From contig NZ_CP043617.1 in NCBI RefSeq assembly GCF_009258225.1, forward strand, positions 496,001-560,000: DNA of 64,000 nucleotides, read 5' to 3'. How positions within the stretch are numbered: position 1 is the stretch's first letter; each line of letters starts with the position of its first letter. This DNA comes from Sulfurimonas lithotrophica. Its GTDB lineage: Bacteria > Campylobacterota > Campylobacteria > Campylobacterales > Sulfurimonadaceae. The position numbers and the translations under genes are program-made. The notes beneath the pieces were generated by a model. It worked only from the letters and a program-made list of their open reading frames with translations. It searched no databases and was not told the origin of the DNA. Positions 42,195-51,561 of the stretch are shown in pieces.

Positions 42195-42887
42195 ATGGAT
42201 AAGATATTAATTATGTTACAACTTCAGAATCAACTAAACGATTCTACAAACGGTGAAAACTGGACAAAAGGTGTTACTAAGAACGGTAAAGTTATTAACT
42301 GGAAGAGATGCATCTATATGGAGTGTGCCGAGATGATAGACAGCTTCTCATGGAAACACTGGAAAAATATAGATGCACAGCCGGATTGGGATAACCTACA
42401 AATCGAAGTTGTCGATGTATGGCATTTTATTATCTCTTTAGCTATAGAGAACTACGCCCTTAATATGCGTGGCGGTGTTGAAGATTTGGGGATAAATATC
42501 TCAAATATGCCTAGTTTTAAAAAAATAGATACTTCCCATGACCTTTTTGCAGCCCAAGATGAAGTTATATCTAAAGTTGAGAGTATTATGTCGATAGTGC
42601 TCTCAAAAGATGAACTAGATCTAGATTTATTAATATCGGAATTTTTTGATTTAGTCCTTATGAGCGGATTGGATTTAAGTACATTATATAGATTGTACGT
42701 AGGAAAAAATATTTTAAATCAGTTTCGTCAAGATCACGGATATAAAGAGGGTACATATGTAAAAGTGTGGAACGGCGATGAAGATAATGTAATTATGAAA
42801 AAAATCTGGGAAGATGACAGTGATATAAAACCGGATGACCTTTACAAAAAACTATCTAAAATATATCTGGCATTTAATAAAAGTTAA
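42195..42887 (+). CDS. dut: Dimeric dUTPase
   Basis: A protein of about 230 residues of the all-alpha dimeric dUTPase/MazG-like family: INWKRCIYMECAEMIDSFSWKHWKNIDAQPDWDNLQIEVVDVWHFIIS carries the acidic metal-binding residues. FRQDHGYKEGTYVKVWNGDEDN is typical of the C-terminal half. It hydrolyses dUTP to dUMP, keeping uracil out of DNA. The start at 42195 is chosen from homology; ATG 42189 is also possible. The longer open frame upstream overlaps the neighbouring gene and is not used. Confidence 0.9.
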   Translation: MDKILIMLQLQNQLNDSTNGENWTKGVTKNGKVINWKRCIYMECAEMIDSFSWKHWKNIDAQPDWDNLQIEVVDVWHFIISLAIENYALNMRGGVEDLGINISNMPSFKKIDTSHDLFAAQDEVISKVESIMSIVLSKDELDLDLLISEFFDLVLMSGLDLSTLYRLYVGKNILNQFRQDHGYKEGTYVKVWNGDEDNVIMKKIWEDDSDIKPDDLYKKLSKIYLAFNKS

Positions 42888-42898
42888 GGGCTAATCTT

Positions 42899-43471
42899 TT
42901 GGAGAAAAATCTTATTGAAGTAAATAAACTCTCTTTTGGTTACTCAAAAGATAAGCTACTTTTTAAAGATCTTTCATTTACCCTGAAAAAAGGTCAAATA
43001 AAGGCTATAGTAGGACAAAGCGGTGCAGGTAAAAGTACACTTTTTGAGTTGATTTTAGGAAACTTAAAACCTTTAGTCGGAGATGTGAGTTGTGCTAAAG
43101 CATCAGAAGTATTTCAAGACCCTTACAGCTCTTTTCATCCAAGTTACTCTATACTTAACCAAATTAAGGACGTAGCATCTACAGATGATTTACAAATCCA
43201 TTTAGATGTACTTAACCTTGAATACGAACTACTTTTAAAACTTCCGCATGAACTCTCTGGCGGACAGTTGCAACGTGCTTCAATACTTCGTGCAGTATTG
43301 ATGAAACCCGATGTTTTACTTTTGGATGAGCCTACAAGTGCTCTGGATAATGTTATACAACTTGAAGTTATGAATAATCTTATAAAAAATCTGGACAAAA
43401 TGGGGATGCTTTTAATAACCCATGATTTAGAGTTGGCAAAATGGTGTGCCGATGATATTATACAAATATAA
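42899..43471 (+). CDS. Solitary ABC transporter ATPase
   Basis: A 190-residue ATP-binding subunit: Walker A VGQSGAGKSTL, the Q-loop VFQDPYSSFHPSY as in peptide/nickel (Dpp/Opp) importers, signature HELSGGQLQRASILRA, Walker B VLLLDEPTSALD, and the switch His in LLITHDLE. It is shorter than typical 250-residue subunits, ending soon after the H-loop. The start is TTG at 42899 after an AAGGG site near the dut stop. No permease or binding protein is adjacent, so its partner and substrate are unknown. Confidence 0.82.
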   Translation: MEKNLIEVNKLSFGYSKDKLLFKDLSFTLKKGQIKAIVGQSGAGKSTLFELILGNLKPLVGDVSCAKASEVFQDPYSSFHPSYSILNQIKDVASTDDLQIHLDVLNLEYELLLKLPHELSGGQLQRASILRAVLMKPDVLLLDEPTSALDNVIQLEVMNNLIKNLDKMGMLLITHDLELAKWCADDIIQI

Positions 43472-43482
43472 AAAGGAAAAAA

Positions 43483-44241
43483 ATGAAAATAAAACTGATT
43501 ACACTTTTACTAATCTTTACAAGTCAACTTATGGCGTTGGTTTCAATACAGCCTGTAGAGATTGGTGAGCAAAAGGGAGTTTCGGGCGGGATTGAAATCG
43601 GACTTGAAACGAAACGAGGAAATACAGATAAGGACTCATATAAAGGTGACATAAAAGTTATGTATGACAGCAATGCCAGTTATCTAACATGGTTGGAAAT
43701 ATCCGGAGAATACGGAGAGGCTAATAATGTTGAAGATACAAATAAAATCTATGCGCATCTAAGATATATACATAAACTTACACAAGAGACTATAAGATAT
43801 GAAGCTTTTTTGCAAACTCAAGAGGATAAGTTTAAGGCTATTGAGTATAGAAGACTAGCAGGTGCAGGTCTTAGATTTAAAATATTTAATACGCCCATAG
43901 GTGGAAAAGGTTACTACGGTCTTGGTGCTTTTTATGAAGACATAAGATATACAAACCCCGCTATAGATCCCGATGAGAGTGAAGTAAGAGTAAATACGTA
44001 TCTTGCTTATGCTATAAACTTTTCAAAAAAATCATCACTTGCATATACACTTTATTATCAGCCTATTATAGATGAGTTCAATGATTATGTATTAACAAAT
44101 CAACTTGAATTGACATTACAGGTATATGAGCAGTTATATCTTAAGTTTAGTGCTTCATATGATAGAGATTCAAGACCACCAAAGGGAATAAAGAAAAAGT
44201 ACGATTTTACGCAAAGTACAACTTTTGTGTATAAGTTTTAA
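43483..44241 (+). CDS. DUF481-type outer membrane protein
   Basis: A 252-residue protein with a signal peptide (about 1-18, ending LMA) and a beta-strand-rich body ending in the aromatic C-terminus FVYKF typical of outer membrane barrels. Repeated features such as IGLETKRGNTDKDSYKGDIKVMYD, YAHLRYIHKLTQETIRYEAFLQTQED and YYQPIIDEFNDY match DUF481 (YdiY-like) proteins. Function is unknown; in other bacteria such proteins respond to salt or acid. It converges with crcB. Confidence 0.8.
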   Translation: MKIKLITLLLIFTSQLMALVSIQPVEIGEQKGVSGGIEIGLETKRGNTDKDSYKGDIKVMYDSNASYLTWLEISGEYGEANNVEDTNKIYAHLRYIHKLTQETIRYEAFLQTQEDKFKAIEYRRLAGAGLRFKIFNTPIGGKGYYGLGAFYEDIRYTNPAIDPDESEVRVNTYLAYAINFSKKSSLAYTLYYQPIIDEFNDYVLTNQLELTLQVYEQLYLKFSASYDRDSRPPKGIKKKYDFTQSTTFVYKF

Positions 44242-44633
44242 ACTTTAAAAAAGTATTTTACTAAGTAAAAACCGCTTCCCGCCATTATAATAGTTCCAAA
44301 AGCATTGACACTTATGTTTATAAGTGCCAGTGTTATATAACCGCCTTCAAGTAAAAAAAAGCTTTCTATTGCAAATGTTGAGTATGTAGTCAGTGCACCT
44401 AAAATACCTGTAGATATAAAGGATTTTATATGCAGAGAAAAAACAGTAGTGTACATAAAATATGCTATAACTACGCCCATAATAAAACTACCGATTAGAT
44501 TTACTCCCAGTGTACCAAAAGGTAAATCATGGGGAACTCTGTGTGAGATTACACCGTTTAGGTAGGCTCTAAGAACAGCCCCTATGAAACCGCCGCTACC
44601 TATGGCGAGGATTGTTTGCCAACTCATCGTCAT
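44238..44633 (-). CDS. crcB: Fluoride channel CrcB/Fluc
   Basis: A 131-residue protein with four membrane helices. Family motifs: GSGGFIGAVLRAYL, FGTLGVNLIGSFIMG and GILGALTTYSTFAIESF. Fluc channels are dual-topology dimers that release fluoride from the cytoplasm. It is the last gene of a seven-gene minus-strand operon and overlaps plsC. No fluoride riboswitch was recognised, as expected for an internal gene. Confidence 0.95.
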   Translation of the reverse strand: MTMSWQTILAIGSGGFIGAVLRAYLNGVISHRVPHDLPFGTLGVNLIGSFIMGVVIAYFMYTTVFSLHIKSFISTGILGALTTYSTFAIESFFLLEGGYITLALINISVNAFGTIIMAGSGFYLVKYFFKV

Positions 44634-45294
44634 ATACCTTTTGCATTTTCTCTCTTAGATTTTTTAACCAGTCTTTGTCTGCTTTTTCTGCTACAAATGA
44701 TTCTAAGTAAATAAGCTTTACACGTCCGGGTTTATAAAAATATTCTTTAATATTATAATACTTTGCACTCTGTATTATAACTACGGGTTGAACTCTAAGT
44801 CTGTATTTGTCCGCTACCATCTTAGCACCGACTTTAAAAGGAAGCATTTTGCCTTTTGTACTTCTTGTACCTTCAGGAAACATAGTTATGGTCTTACCGA
44901 TATCCAAGCGACTTTTTACATCTCTTACCAATTTTACCAGAGATGTTTTATTTTCACGCTCAACAGGTATATCCCTAGGAAGTTTTAATGCATATCCGAA
45001 GAAGGGTATATCAAAAAGTTCTTTTTTCGCCACCCAAGCTAAATCTTTTTTTGTGGATGTTTCCATTATAGCTATATCCATATCGCTTTGATGGTTTAAA
45101 AGTATCATATTCGCTTCAGGATCTTCTTTCCCTTCTATTTCGACACTGAAAAACGTCCCAAGCCTTATTATCCAAGCAGAAATTTTTGGAGCCATAGGTT
45201 CCGGTACAAAATGAAATAAAAAAATTAATATCCCTAAAGATATAAAGATTATTATAGTTGCAATTAGCCAGCTAATATTTGCAAATATTTTCAT
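44596..45294 (-). CDS. plsC: 1-acyl-sn-glycerol-3-phosphate acyltransferase
   Basis: A 232-residue membrane acyltransferase with the catalytic NHQSDMD (HX4D type) and FPEGTRS motifs and an N-terminal hydrophobic anchor (about 8-30). It adds the second acyl chain to lysophosphatidic acid to make phosphatidic acid. It overlaps the SH3-domain protein gene upstream and crcB downstream. Confidence 0.93.
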   Translation of the reverse strand: MKIFANISWLIATIIIFISLGILIFLFHFVPEPMAPKISAWIIRLGTFFSVEIEGKEDPEANMILLNHQSDMDIAIMETSTKKDLAWVAKKELFDIPFFGYALKLPRDIPVERENKTSLVKLVRDVKSRLDIGKTITMFPEGTRSTKGKMLPFKVGAKMVADKYRLRVQPVVIIQSAKYYNIKEYFYKPGRVKLIYLESFVAEKADKDWLKNLREKMQKVYDDELANNPRHR

Positions 45295-46393
45295 TTTTTA
45301 CCCATCCTATTTTATTGCTTTTTAGTTTTACTTTTACGAAACCTTTAGCTTTTCCTTCTTGTTGAAGATAAATTGTTTCTGATGTAGTTTCAAATATAGT
45401 ACCGTTGCTAACGGGAAGTAAATAGATATTTGAGCCTTCTTCAATACACAAGTTTTTAGAAGGTGCAGATAAAAACGTGATGTAGGCTACTGGAAAAATC
45501 AATAAAATAGAATAGATATATTTTTTTCTCCATACAATTAAGATTAGCAATACAAGTGCTACACTAAGAGCAATAATCAGTTTTATTCTCTCTTTGGATT
45601 GATCTTTTGGTTTTAAATCTGTTTGTGTAGTAACTTTGTCATCATCGACTATAATAGGTATATGTATGTTGTTAAATCTGTTTTGCTCAAGATTAAAATA
45701 TGAAAACTTAAAAGTCTCTACTTTTTTATCAACCACTACAAAGTAGGTAATTTTAGAGTCTTCTATAGATTCAATTATAGATTCAATCCCTTGTTTATAT
45801 ACATTTTTAAACTCAATATTTGCTATATCACATCTTTTAGCTTCGGCAACAAACACTATAATATTATGCAGATTGTCAAAGCTTGTTGTTTTGTACTCTA
45901 CAAGTCCAAAATGTTCGGCAATTATGTTTGAGAAGTTGTTTTTTGGATTTAAGGTAATAACATTTAGTTTTTTACCTTTTAAAACAGTGCTTTCGTATTT
46001 ATTATTCGGATTTGGTTCAATATATGCTTCAATATCAGGTAATCTCGCCCAACTTGAGTTAGCTAAATAGTAAAAGGTGTCGTAAAAATATTTTCCGTTT
46101 TCGACTCTGTAGGGTATTGAATTAAGAGATTTTAAACCGTCTTGATTGGAAAAATTATATTTTATTTGTTCATACTTATCTGTTGTAGAGAGAAGTCGTA
46201 TAGTAATAGGAAATATTTCACCTTTTACTATACGTTTTGGCAGGTCTTCATAATTGACATATAAAACTTTTTCGCTTTGTATTTGTTGGGAAGTATTTGA
46301 TTCAGGGAAACCAAACGGTTTGCTATAAGTATCAAACTCTTCTTGCGCAAACAAAGCGGCCAAGAAAAAAACAGATAAAAGTATAAGACGCAT
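45272..46393 (-). CDS. Membrane protein with SH3-like C-terminal domain
   Basis: A 373-residue protein with a signal peptide (1-15, LAALFAQ) and a long N-terminal extracytoplasmic region rich in beta strands (about 20-270). Two membrane helices follow (about 273-293 and 295-312), then a C-terminal bacterial SH3-like domain (SNIYLLPVSNGTIFETTSETIYL...GFVKVKLKSNKIGWVKNENIC). Such domains often bind cell-wall peptides. The layout recalls the BatD-type proteins without being a clear match. It starts at the last base of purQ and overlaps plsC. Confidence 0.7.
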   Translation of the reverse strand: MRLILLSVFFLAALFAQEEFDTYSKPFGFPESNTSQQIQSEKVLYVNYEDLPKRIVKGEIFPITIRLLSTTDKYEQIKYNFSNQDGLKSLNSIPYRVENGKYFYDTFYYLANSSWARLPDIEAYIEPNPNNKYESTVLKGKKLNVITLNPKNNFSNIIAEHFGLVEYKTTSFDNLHNIIVFVAEAKRCDIANIEFKNVYKQGIESIIESIEDSKITYFVVVDKKVETFKFSYFNLEQNRFNNIHIPIIVDDDKVTTQTDLKPKDQSKERIKLIIALSVALVLLILIVWRKKYIYSILLIFPVAYITFLSAPSKNLCIEEGSNIYLLPVSNGTIFETTSETIYLQQEGKAKGFVKVKLKSNKIGWVKNENICKY

Positions 46394-47067
46394 TACGCTT
46401 TAAAAAACCCTTCTAACATTTTAATACCGTCATCACTGCCTAATATTGTTTCCATGGCACGTTCGGGGTGTGGCATAAGACCAAATATGTTTTTTTCTTT
46501 ATTGCTTATTCCTGCGATAGATTCAACAGAACCGTTAGGGTTAAGTTCATTGCCGTTTTCATCACAGTACGTAACTAAAATTTGATTGTTCTCTTTGAGT
46601 TCTTTTAAACCTTTGTCGTCTATATAATAGTTTCCGTCGTGGTGTGCTATTGGTATATTTACCACATCACCGTTATTTAATTCTTTTAAAAAATCATTGT
46701 CGTTGTTTTGTACTTTTAGATGGTGATGCTTAGATATAAAATGCAAAGATTCATTTCTTTTTAGTGCACCCGGAAGTAATCCTGCTTCCGTTAGAACTTG
46801 AAAACCGTTACAAATACCCAAAACTTTCCCGCCTTTAGATGCATACTCTCCAACTGCTTTCATAACAGGTGAAAATCTTGCAATCGCACCGCTTCTCAAA
46901 TAATCACCGTAAGAGAATCCACCTGCAACAACAAGTAAATCTGTATCGGTAGGTACTTCTTCAGATTTATGCCAAAGAATTTCGGTAGATGCACCCAGTT
47001 TTTCAAATGCATATTGAGTATCATATTCACAGTTTGTTCCGGGAAATTGAAGAATTGTTACTTTCAT
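46393..47067 (-). CDS. purQ: Phosphoribosylformylglycinamidine synthase subunit PurQ
   Basis: A 224-residue glutamine amidotransferase subunit. The nucleophile is in GICNGFQVLTEAGLLPG, with GGFSYGDYLRSGAIARF upstream and the catalytic His/Glu in LMPHPERAME. It supplies ammonia to PurL in step four of purine synthesis. It directly follows purS. PurL is not in the window. Confidence 0.97.
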   Translation of the reverse strand: MKVTILQFPGTNCEYDTQYAFEKLGASTEILWHKSEEVPTDTDLLVVAGGFSYGDYLRSGAIARFSPVMKAVGEYASKGGKVLGICNGFQVLTEAGLLPGALKRNESLHFISKHHHLKVQNNDNDFLKELNNGDVVNIPIAHHDGNYYIDDKGLKELKENNQILVTYCDENGNELNPNGSVESIAGISNKEKNIFGLMPHPERAMETILGSDDGIKMLEGFFKA

Positions 47068-47310
47068 TTAGTTTACCAGCTCTATCTCATAGTCTTCAAT
47101 TACCGTATTTGCTAAAAGGTCTTCACACATTTGAGTTACTTCTTCTCTCGCTTTTGCTTCATCCGTATTAGATAGTTGCATTACAATCTGTTTACCGACT
47201 CTTACATCTTCAACACCGTTAAAATGCAATGAATCAAGTGCATGATGGACAGCTTTTCCTTGGGAGTCTAATACACCTGCTTTAAGAGATATGTTAATTA
47301 TTGCTTTCAT
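47068..47310 (-). CDS. purS: Phosphoribosylformylglycinamidine synthase subunit PurS
   Basis: An 80-residue protein with the PurS pattern ISLKAGVLDSQGKAVHHALDSLHFNGVEDVRVGKQIVMQL. PurS dimers bridge PurQ and PurL in the three-part synthase. Its stop is adjacent to the purQ start, and it lies 14 bases after purC. Confidence 0.95.
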   Translation of the reverse strand: MKAIINISLKAGVLDSQGKAVHHALDSLHFNGVEDVRVGKQIVMQLSNTDEAKAREEVTQMCEDLLANTVIEDYEIELVN

Positions 47311-47324
47311 GTTTTTCTTTTTTC

Positions 47325-48038
47325 CTATTTATTTAATATTCTGTCTAATACTTGTTCATAAGCTACTTTTAGCCCGCCTAAACCTTGACGAAATCTGTCT
47401 TTATCCATTTTTTCACCGCTTTTCATATCCCAAAAACGACAATTATCAGGTGAAATTTCATCTACTAAGATTATATTTCCGTCTTTGTCTTTTCCAAATT
47501 CAAGTTTAAAATCTACTAAATTAAGACCTTTATCCGCAAAATAAGGGCGAAGAATATCGTTTACTTGCCTTGCCATACGGCGAAGCTTGTCAAGCTCGTC
47601 TTGATAATCTACTAAACCTAATATAAGTGCATGTTGATCATTTAATTTAGGATCGCCCAAATCATCGTTTTTGTAATCAAACTCAACTAAAGTAAAAGGT
47701 AAAACCTTTCCGTCTTCGATTCCAAGTGAACGAGTTAAGCTTCCCGTAGCGATATTACGAACAATTACTTCTATTAAAATCACGTCAACTTTTTTATGTA
47801 GCATATGGTTATCATCAAGCATCTTTACAAAGTGTGTCTGAATACCGTTTGCTTCTAAAAGTTTGAAAAGTTCCGTAGAAATTTTATTGTTAAGTGCCCC
47901 TTTACCGGCTTCACTTGATTTTTTCTCACCGTTAAAAGCAGTTAAATCATCTTTGAATTCCGATATTACCAAGTTTTCATCGTCTGTTAAAAATAATTTT
48001 TTAGCTTTTCCTTCATAAAGAAGTTCTCTTTTTTTCAT
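47325..48038 (-). CDS. purC: SAICAR synthetase (purC)
   Basis: A 237-residue enzyme that joins aspartate to CAIR in purine synthesis. Motifs: [35 protein letters not shown] at the N-terminus and [30 protein letters not shown], a SAICAR synthetase signature. It follows ctpA by six bases and precedes purS. Confidence 0.97.
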   Translation of the reverse strand: MKKRELLYEGKAKKLFLTDDENLVISEFKDDLTAFNGEKKSSEAGKGALNNKISTELFKLLEANGIQTHFVKMLDDNHMLHKKVDVILIEVIVRNIATGSLTRSLGIEDGKVLPFTLVEFDYKNDDLGDPKLNDQHALILGLVDYQDELDKLRRMARQVNDILRPYFADKGLNLVDFKLEFGKDKDGNIILVDEISPDNCRFWDMKSGEKMDKDRFRQGLGGLKVAYEQVLDRILNK

Positions 48039-48044
48039 CTTTTT

Positions 48045-49367
48045 TTATCCTTTCATGATTATAAGAGCTTTGATAATATCTACACTCTCTTTTAGTTGAA
48101 TATCTTTGTTTAACATTTTTTGAGTGATAATATTTTTATCATCAATTTCTTCTTTCTTTTTAGATTCTTCTTTATCGTCTGTATTAACTTTTTCAAGTTC
48201 TTCTTGAAGATGTTTTTTCAAATCTGCTTCTTTAATCGAGAACTTATTTTCATTTGTTTTTACACTTCCAGAAAAAACTTCAATATCCGGTGTTACACCC
48301 ACGGCTTGGATTGTACGTCCGCTTGGCAAGTAGTATCTTGCAATTGTTAATTTTATAGCCTCTTCATCCGTAATAGGCAATACGACTTGAACGCTCCCTT
48401 TACCGAAAGTTTTCTCGCCGATTACAACTGCACGTTTATGGTCTTGTAGTGCTCCGCTTACGATTTCGGATGCACTTGCACTTCCGCCGTTGACTAAAAC
48501 TACTAAAGGTACATCACTGATAGTCTCGGAGCTTTTAGCTCTATATACTTGTTTATCCGAATCTTTTCTACCTTTTTGAGAAACAACTACACCGTTATCT
48601 ACAAACAGGTCAACCAAACCTACTGCTTGGTCAAGTAAACCTCCCGGGTTATTTCTTAAATCAAGAATAATTCCCTTTGTTTTACCTTCATGTTTTTTTA
48701 TAGCTTTTGAAACGTCTTGTTTAACTTTTTTATCAAAGCTTGTAACACGAACGTATAATATATTATTATCTATCGTTTTTGTATATACGGATTGAATCGT
48801 TATGTTTCCACGGACAATTTTTATCTCGATAGGTTTTGATTCGCCTTCACGGACTATGGTAATATCAATCGGTTCGCCTATTTTACCGCGCATAATTGCT
48901 ACAGCTTCATCGATAGTCATATTCAAAGTGGATTCATCATTTATTTTTAAGATGATATCACCTGCTTGCAAACCGGCTTTATCGGCAGGAGTACCTTCAA
49001 GAGGTGCAATAACAGTCAATGCACCGTCACGAATACCTACCGTTATTCCAAGACCGCCAAATTCTCCGTCCGTTTGAACTTTTAAGCGTTTATAATCTTT
49101 AGCAATAAGATAGTTAGAATGTGCATCGAGATTTTGCATCATCCCCGCCAATGCTTTATCCATTAATTCTTCAATACTCACCTTATCTACATTGTACTGT
49201 TCAACAATGGATATTACTTTCGTAAATTTTGCCAAAGCCTCAAGCCTTGAAGCTTCTTTATTCTCTTCTTTACTTTTTGAATCGGCAAAAAGAGTAGTTG
49301 AAAACATCATTAAAAATGCAAGGGCTACACTTATAAAACCAATTGTCATAAACTTTTTGTTTTTCAT
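48045..49367 (-). CDS. C-terminal processing protease (S41, CtpA family)
   Basis: A 440-residue exported serine protease with a signal peptide (about 1-28), a PDZ domain (about 95-180, FGGLGITVGIRDGALTVIAPLEGTPADKAGLQAGDIILKI) and the S41 catalytic domain. The active Ser lies in VVLVNGGSASASEIVSGALQDH and the Lys in GEKTFGKGSVQ. Such proteases trim periplasmic or cell-wall-associated proteins. It heads the minus-strand operon through purC to crcB. A Lys/Glu-rich low-complexity stretch lies near residue 385. Confidence 0.93.
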   Translation of the reverse strand: MKNKKFMTIGFISVALAFLMMFSTTLFADSKSKEENKEASRLEALAKFTKVISIVEQYNVDKVSIEELMDKALAGMMQNLDAHSNYLIAKDYKRLKVQTDGEFGGLGITVGIRDGALTVIAPLEGTPADKAGLQAGDIILKINDESTLNMTIDEAVAIMRGKIGEPIDITIVREGESKPIEIKIVRGNITIQSVYTKTIDNNILYVRVTSFDKKVKQDVSKAIKKHEGKTKGIILDLRNNPGGLLDQAVGLVDLFVDNGVVVSQKGRKDSDKQVYRAKSSETISDVPLVVLVNGGSASASEIVSGALQDHKRAVVIGEKTFGKGSVQVVLPITDEEAIKLTIARYYLPSGRTIQAVGVTPDIEVFSGSVKTNENKFSIKEADLKKHLQEELEKVNTDDKEESKKKEEIDDKNIITQKMLNKDIQLKESVDIIKALIIMKG

Positions 49368-49396
49368 TGGAAATCCATTTTAAATTTAGAAGAGAT

Positions 49397-49402
49397 ATTA
49401 TA
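49397..49402 (-). promoter_or_regulatory. -10 element for ctpA operon
   Basis: On the minus strand this reads TATAAT in the context TTTTTACTATAATATC, about 30 bases upstream of the ctpA start codon at 49367. It is the best promoter candidate in the gap between ctpA and nosB. Confidence 0.5.
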
Positions 49403-49484
49403 GTAAAAAGATGTTTAAATAACAATTACTTAGTAAATTTTTTAAATTTGCTATATTATAATATGTAATGACAATTATAGTAAT

Positions 49485-49498
49485 TTGATATATCTCAA
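49485..49498 (+). promoter_or_regulatory. Crp/Fnr-type box upstream of nosB
   Basis: TTGATATATCTCAA differs from the Fnr-type consensus TTGAT-N4-ATCAA at one position. Its centre (49491.5) is 22 bases plus half a site upstream of the -10 element TACAAT (49521-49526). With a start near 49533 the centre falls at -41.5, the classical class II activation position. The identical spacing recurs upstream of 58957. Confidence 0.7.
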
Positions 49499-49520
49499 TT
49501 TACTTTTAGATAAAAAGTGA

Positions 49521-49526
49521 TACAAT
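49521..49526 (+). promoter_or_regulatory. -10 element of the nos operon
   Basis: TACAAT in the context AAAGTGATACAATGC, giving a predicted transcription start near 49533 and a leader of about 23 bases with the ribosome-binding site GTAAGGAAAA. No -35 box is evident, which fits dependence on the activator site just upstream. Confidence 0.55.
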
Positions 49527-49555
49527 GCTTGCAATTAATTTTGTAAGGAAAACTA

Positions 49556-50341
49556 ATGCATCCAAGTATTAAAAAAGCAAGAATATTTGCTACGTTGGCA
49601 CTTCTGATTCTTACGTTCGCGTTTACGTTCCCAATGATTTCATTTAACGGTGTTTTAACACAGATTGATGAAGGTAAAGGCAATGAGGTATCGGCATTCA
49701 GTGCTAAAGTTTGGAATCTATATAACCAAGGAAGATATAAAAGTGTGACTACGCCAAAAGAGGCTAGAAACGACCTTGAAAAGATGATAGATACGGCAAG
49801 TGAAATAGGTGTAGCGTCTATGCCTATATGGGCAGTTTCTCTTGAAGCACCAAACTATCCTAAAGAAGCTTTCCCTGAAGGGATTCCGGTATTTTTTCAC
49901 TTTGACGGCTATAGTGGAGAGGTACATGAAATGAACACGATTAACCACTATGTAGGAATGGATCCAATGTGGATCGGTGGTGTGTTTGAGCGTGAAATTG
50001 GTGCATATGCCTTACTTTTATTAACTTTAGGTTTTATATATTTTATAGCTTATGAGAACAAGTATTTAAACTATGCAATGTTAGTACCTGTATCACTACC
50101 AATACTGTTTATAGCTGATTATTCTTATTGGTTATATTGGTTTGGACACAATCTTCATGATTGGGGTGCTTTTAAAATAAAACCTTTTATGCCGACGGTT
50201 TTCGGTGATGGTAAAATTGCGCAGTTTACTACGCATTCATACCCTACAATCGGTTTTTACCTTTTAGTTGCTATCTCTCTTCTTAGCTTATTGGCTTTTT
50301 TCGCAAAACAAAAAGCTATGCGAGAGATGGAAGCCGAGTAA
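49556..50341 (+). CDS. nosB: NosB-like membrane protein of clade II nos clusters
   Basis: A 261-residue protein with an N-terminal membrane helix (about 9-30), an extracytoplasmic loop of about 110 residues and three further helices (about 148-168, 172-190, 224-245). It includes YWLYWFGHNLHDWGAFKIKPFMPTVFGDGK, which I recognise from the NosB proteins encoded directly after nosZ in Wolinella-type clusters. Function is unresolved; it may help electron transfer or cofactor insertion for N2O reductase. Here it is the first gene of the operon; there is no nosZ before it. Confidence 0.82.
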   Translation: MHPSIKKARIFATLALLILTFAFTFPMISFNGVLTQIDEGKGNEVSAFSAKVWNLYNQGRYKSVTTPKEARNDLEKMIDTASEIGVASMPIWAVSLEAPNYPKEAFPEGIPVFFHFDGYSGEVHEMNTINHYVGMDPMWIGGVFEREIGAYALLLLTLGFIYFIAYENKYLNYAMLVPVSLPILFIADYSYWLYWFGHNLHDWGAFKIKPFMPTVFGDGKIAQFTTHSYPTIGFYLLVAISLLSLLAFFAKQKAMREMEAE

Positions 50342-50347
50342 TTTCTT

Positions 50348-51559
50348 ATGATAAGACTATTTTTTATCTTATTATTTTCAACTCTTCTTGGAGCAAATAT
50401 ACTTCAAGAAGCTATTGATAATGCTCCTGTCGGGTCTATATTAAAACTTCCTGCAGGCGTGTATAAAGGTAAGATAACAATAGACAAACCATTAAGTATA
50501 GTCGGTAAAGAAGACGGTGTAATTATAGACGGTATGGGTGAGGGGACGGTTATAAAAACGGTTGGTTCAAACATAACGCTTAAAAACTTAACTATTGTTA
50601 ATAGCGGAGACAGACACGATAAAATCGATTCGGCAATAACGATGACAAATGGTAAGCAATGTGAAATAAGTAATTGTACTATTAAAGATTGTCTATTTGG
50701 TATCGATATGCAAATGGTCTCCAACTCTATAGTTCAAAACAACTATATAAGTTCTAAAGACTTAGACCTCGGTCTTCGTGGAGACGGACTTAGAATATGG
50801 TATTCAAACGATAATATTATTAGAAAAAATTCTCTTGTAAAATCAAGAGATATGGTTGTATGGTATTCTCACGGTAATTTAATCGAAGAGAATTACGGTG
50901 AACACAACAGGTACTCTCTTCATTTTATGTATGCAGGTAAAAATATAGTTAAAAATAATAGCTATAAATATAACAGCGTAGGGATATTTTTTATGTATTC
51001 CAAGGATACCGTTGCAACAGGAAACGTAGTTAAAAGTTCACTCGGTGCTACGGGTATGGGTATCGGGCTTAAAGACGTCTCAAACTTTACTCTAAAAGAA
51101 AATACGGTTATATATTGTGCACAGGGAATTTACATAGATAGAAGTCCTTTTGAACCGGATACGAATAACTGGATAGAAAATAATAAAGTTTTGTATAATT
51201 CAGAAGCACTTCACTTTCATTCTTTAAGTGAAAATAATATAATTAAAAACAATCTGATAATGGGCAATATAGAAGATATTGTAAATGATAGCAGAGGGAG
51301 TAAAACAGATCAAAATGATATAGTTGGAAATTATTGGGATAACTACAGCGGATTTGATAGAGACGGGGATAATGTCGGAGACACCCCTCATCGTGTATAT
51401 CAATATGCCGATCAACTTTGGGTGTACGACCCAAATGTAAAGTTTTTTTACGGTTCACCCGTAATCTCATTACTAAATTTTTTAGCAAAACTAGCACCTT
51501 TTACAAAGCCGCTTTTTTTACTAGAAGATGAAAAGCCAAAAGTTAGATTTGAAGGATAA
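50348..51559 (+). CDS. nosD: NosD, copper-insertion accessory protein
   Basis: A 403-residue exported protein. After a signal peptide (1-15, LLGANILQEAID) it has a right-handed parallel beta-helix made of many CASH-type repeats such as NIVKNNSYKYNSVGIFFMYSKDTV. NosD works with the NosFY transporter to assemble the copper cluster CuZ of N2O reductase in the periplasm. It lies six bases after nosB. A second gene of the same type and length is at 57200. Confidence 0.95.
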   Translation: MIRLFFILLFSTLLGANILQEAIDNAPVGSILKLPAGVYKGKITIDKPLSIVGKEDGVIIDGMGEGTVIKTVGSNITLKNLTIVNSGDRHDKIDSAITMTNGKQCEISNCTIKDCLFGIDMQMVSNSIVQNNYISSKDLDLGLRGDGLRIWYSNDNIIRKNSLVKSRDMVVWYSHGNLIEENYGEHNRYSLHFMYAGKNIVKNNSYKYNSVGIFFMYSKDTVATGNVVKSSLGATGMGIGLKDVSNFTLKENTVIYCAQGIYIDRSPFEPDTNNWIENNKVLYNSEALHFHSLSENNIIKNNLIMGNIEDIVNDSRGSKTDQNDIVGNYWDNYSGFDRDGDNVGDTPHRVYQYADQLWVYDPNVKFFYGSPVISLLNFLAKLAPFTKPLFLLEDEKPKVRFEG

Positions 51560-51561
51560 AC

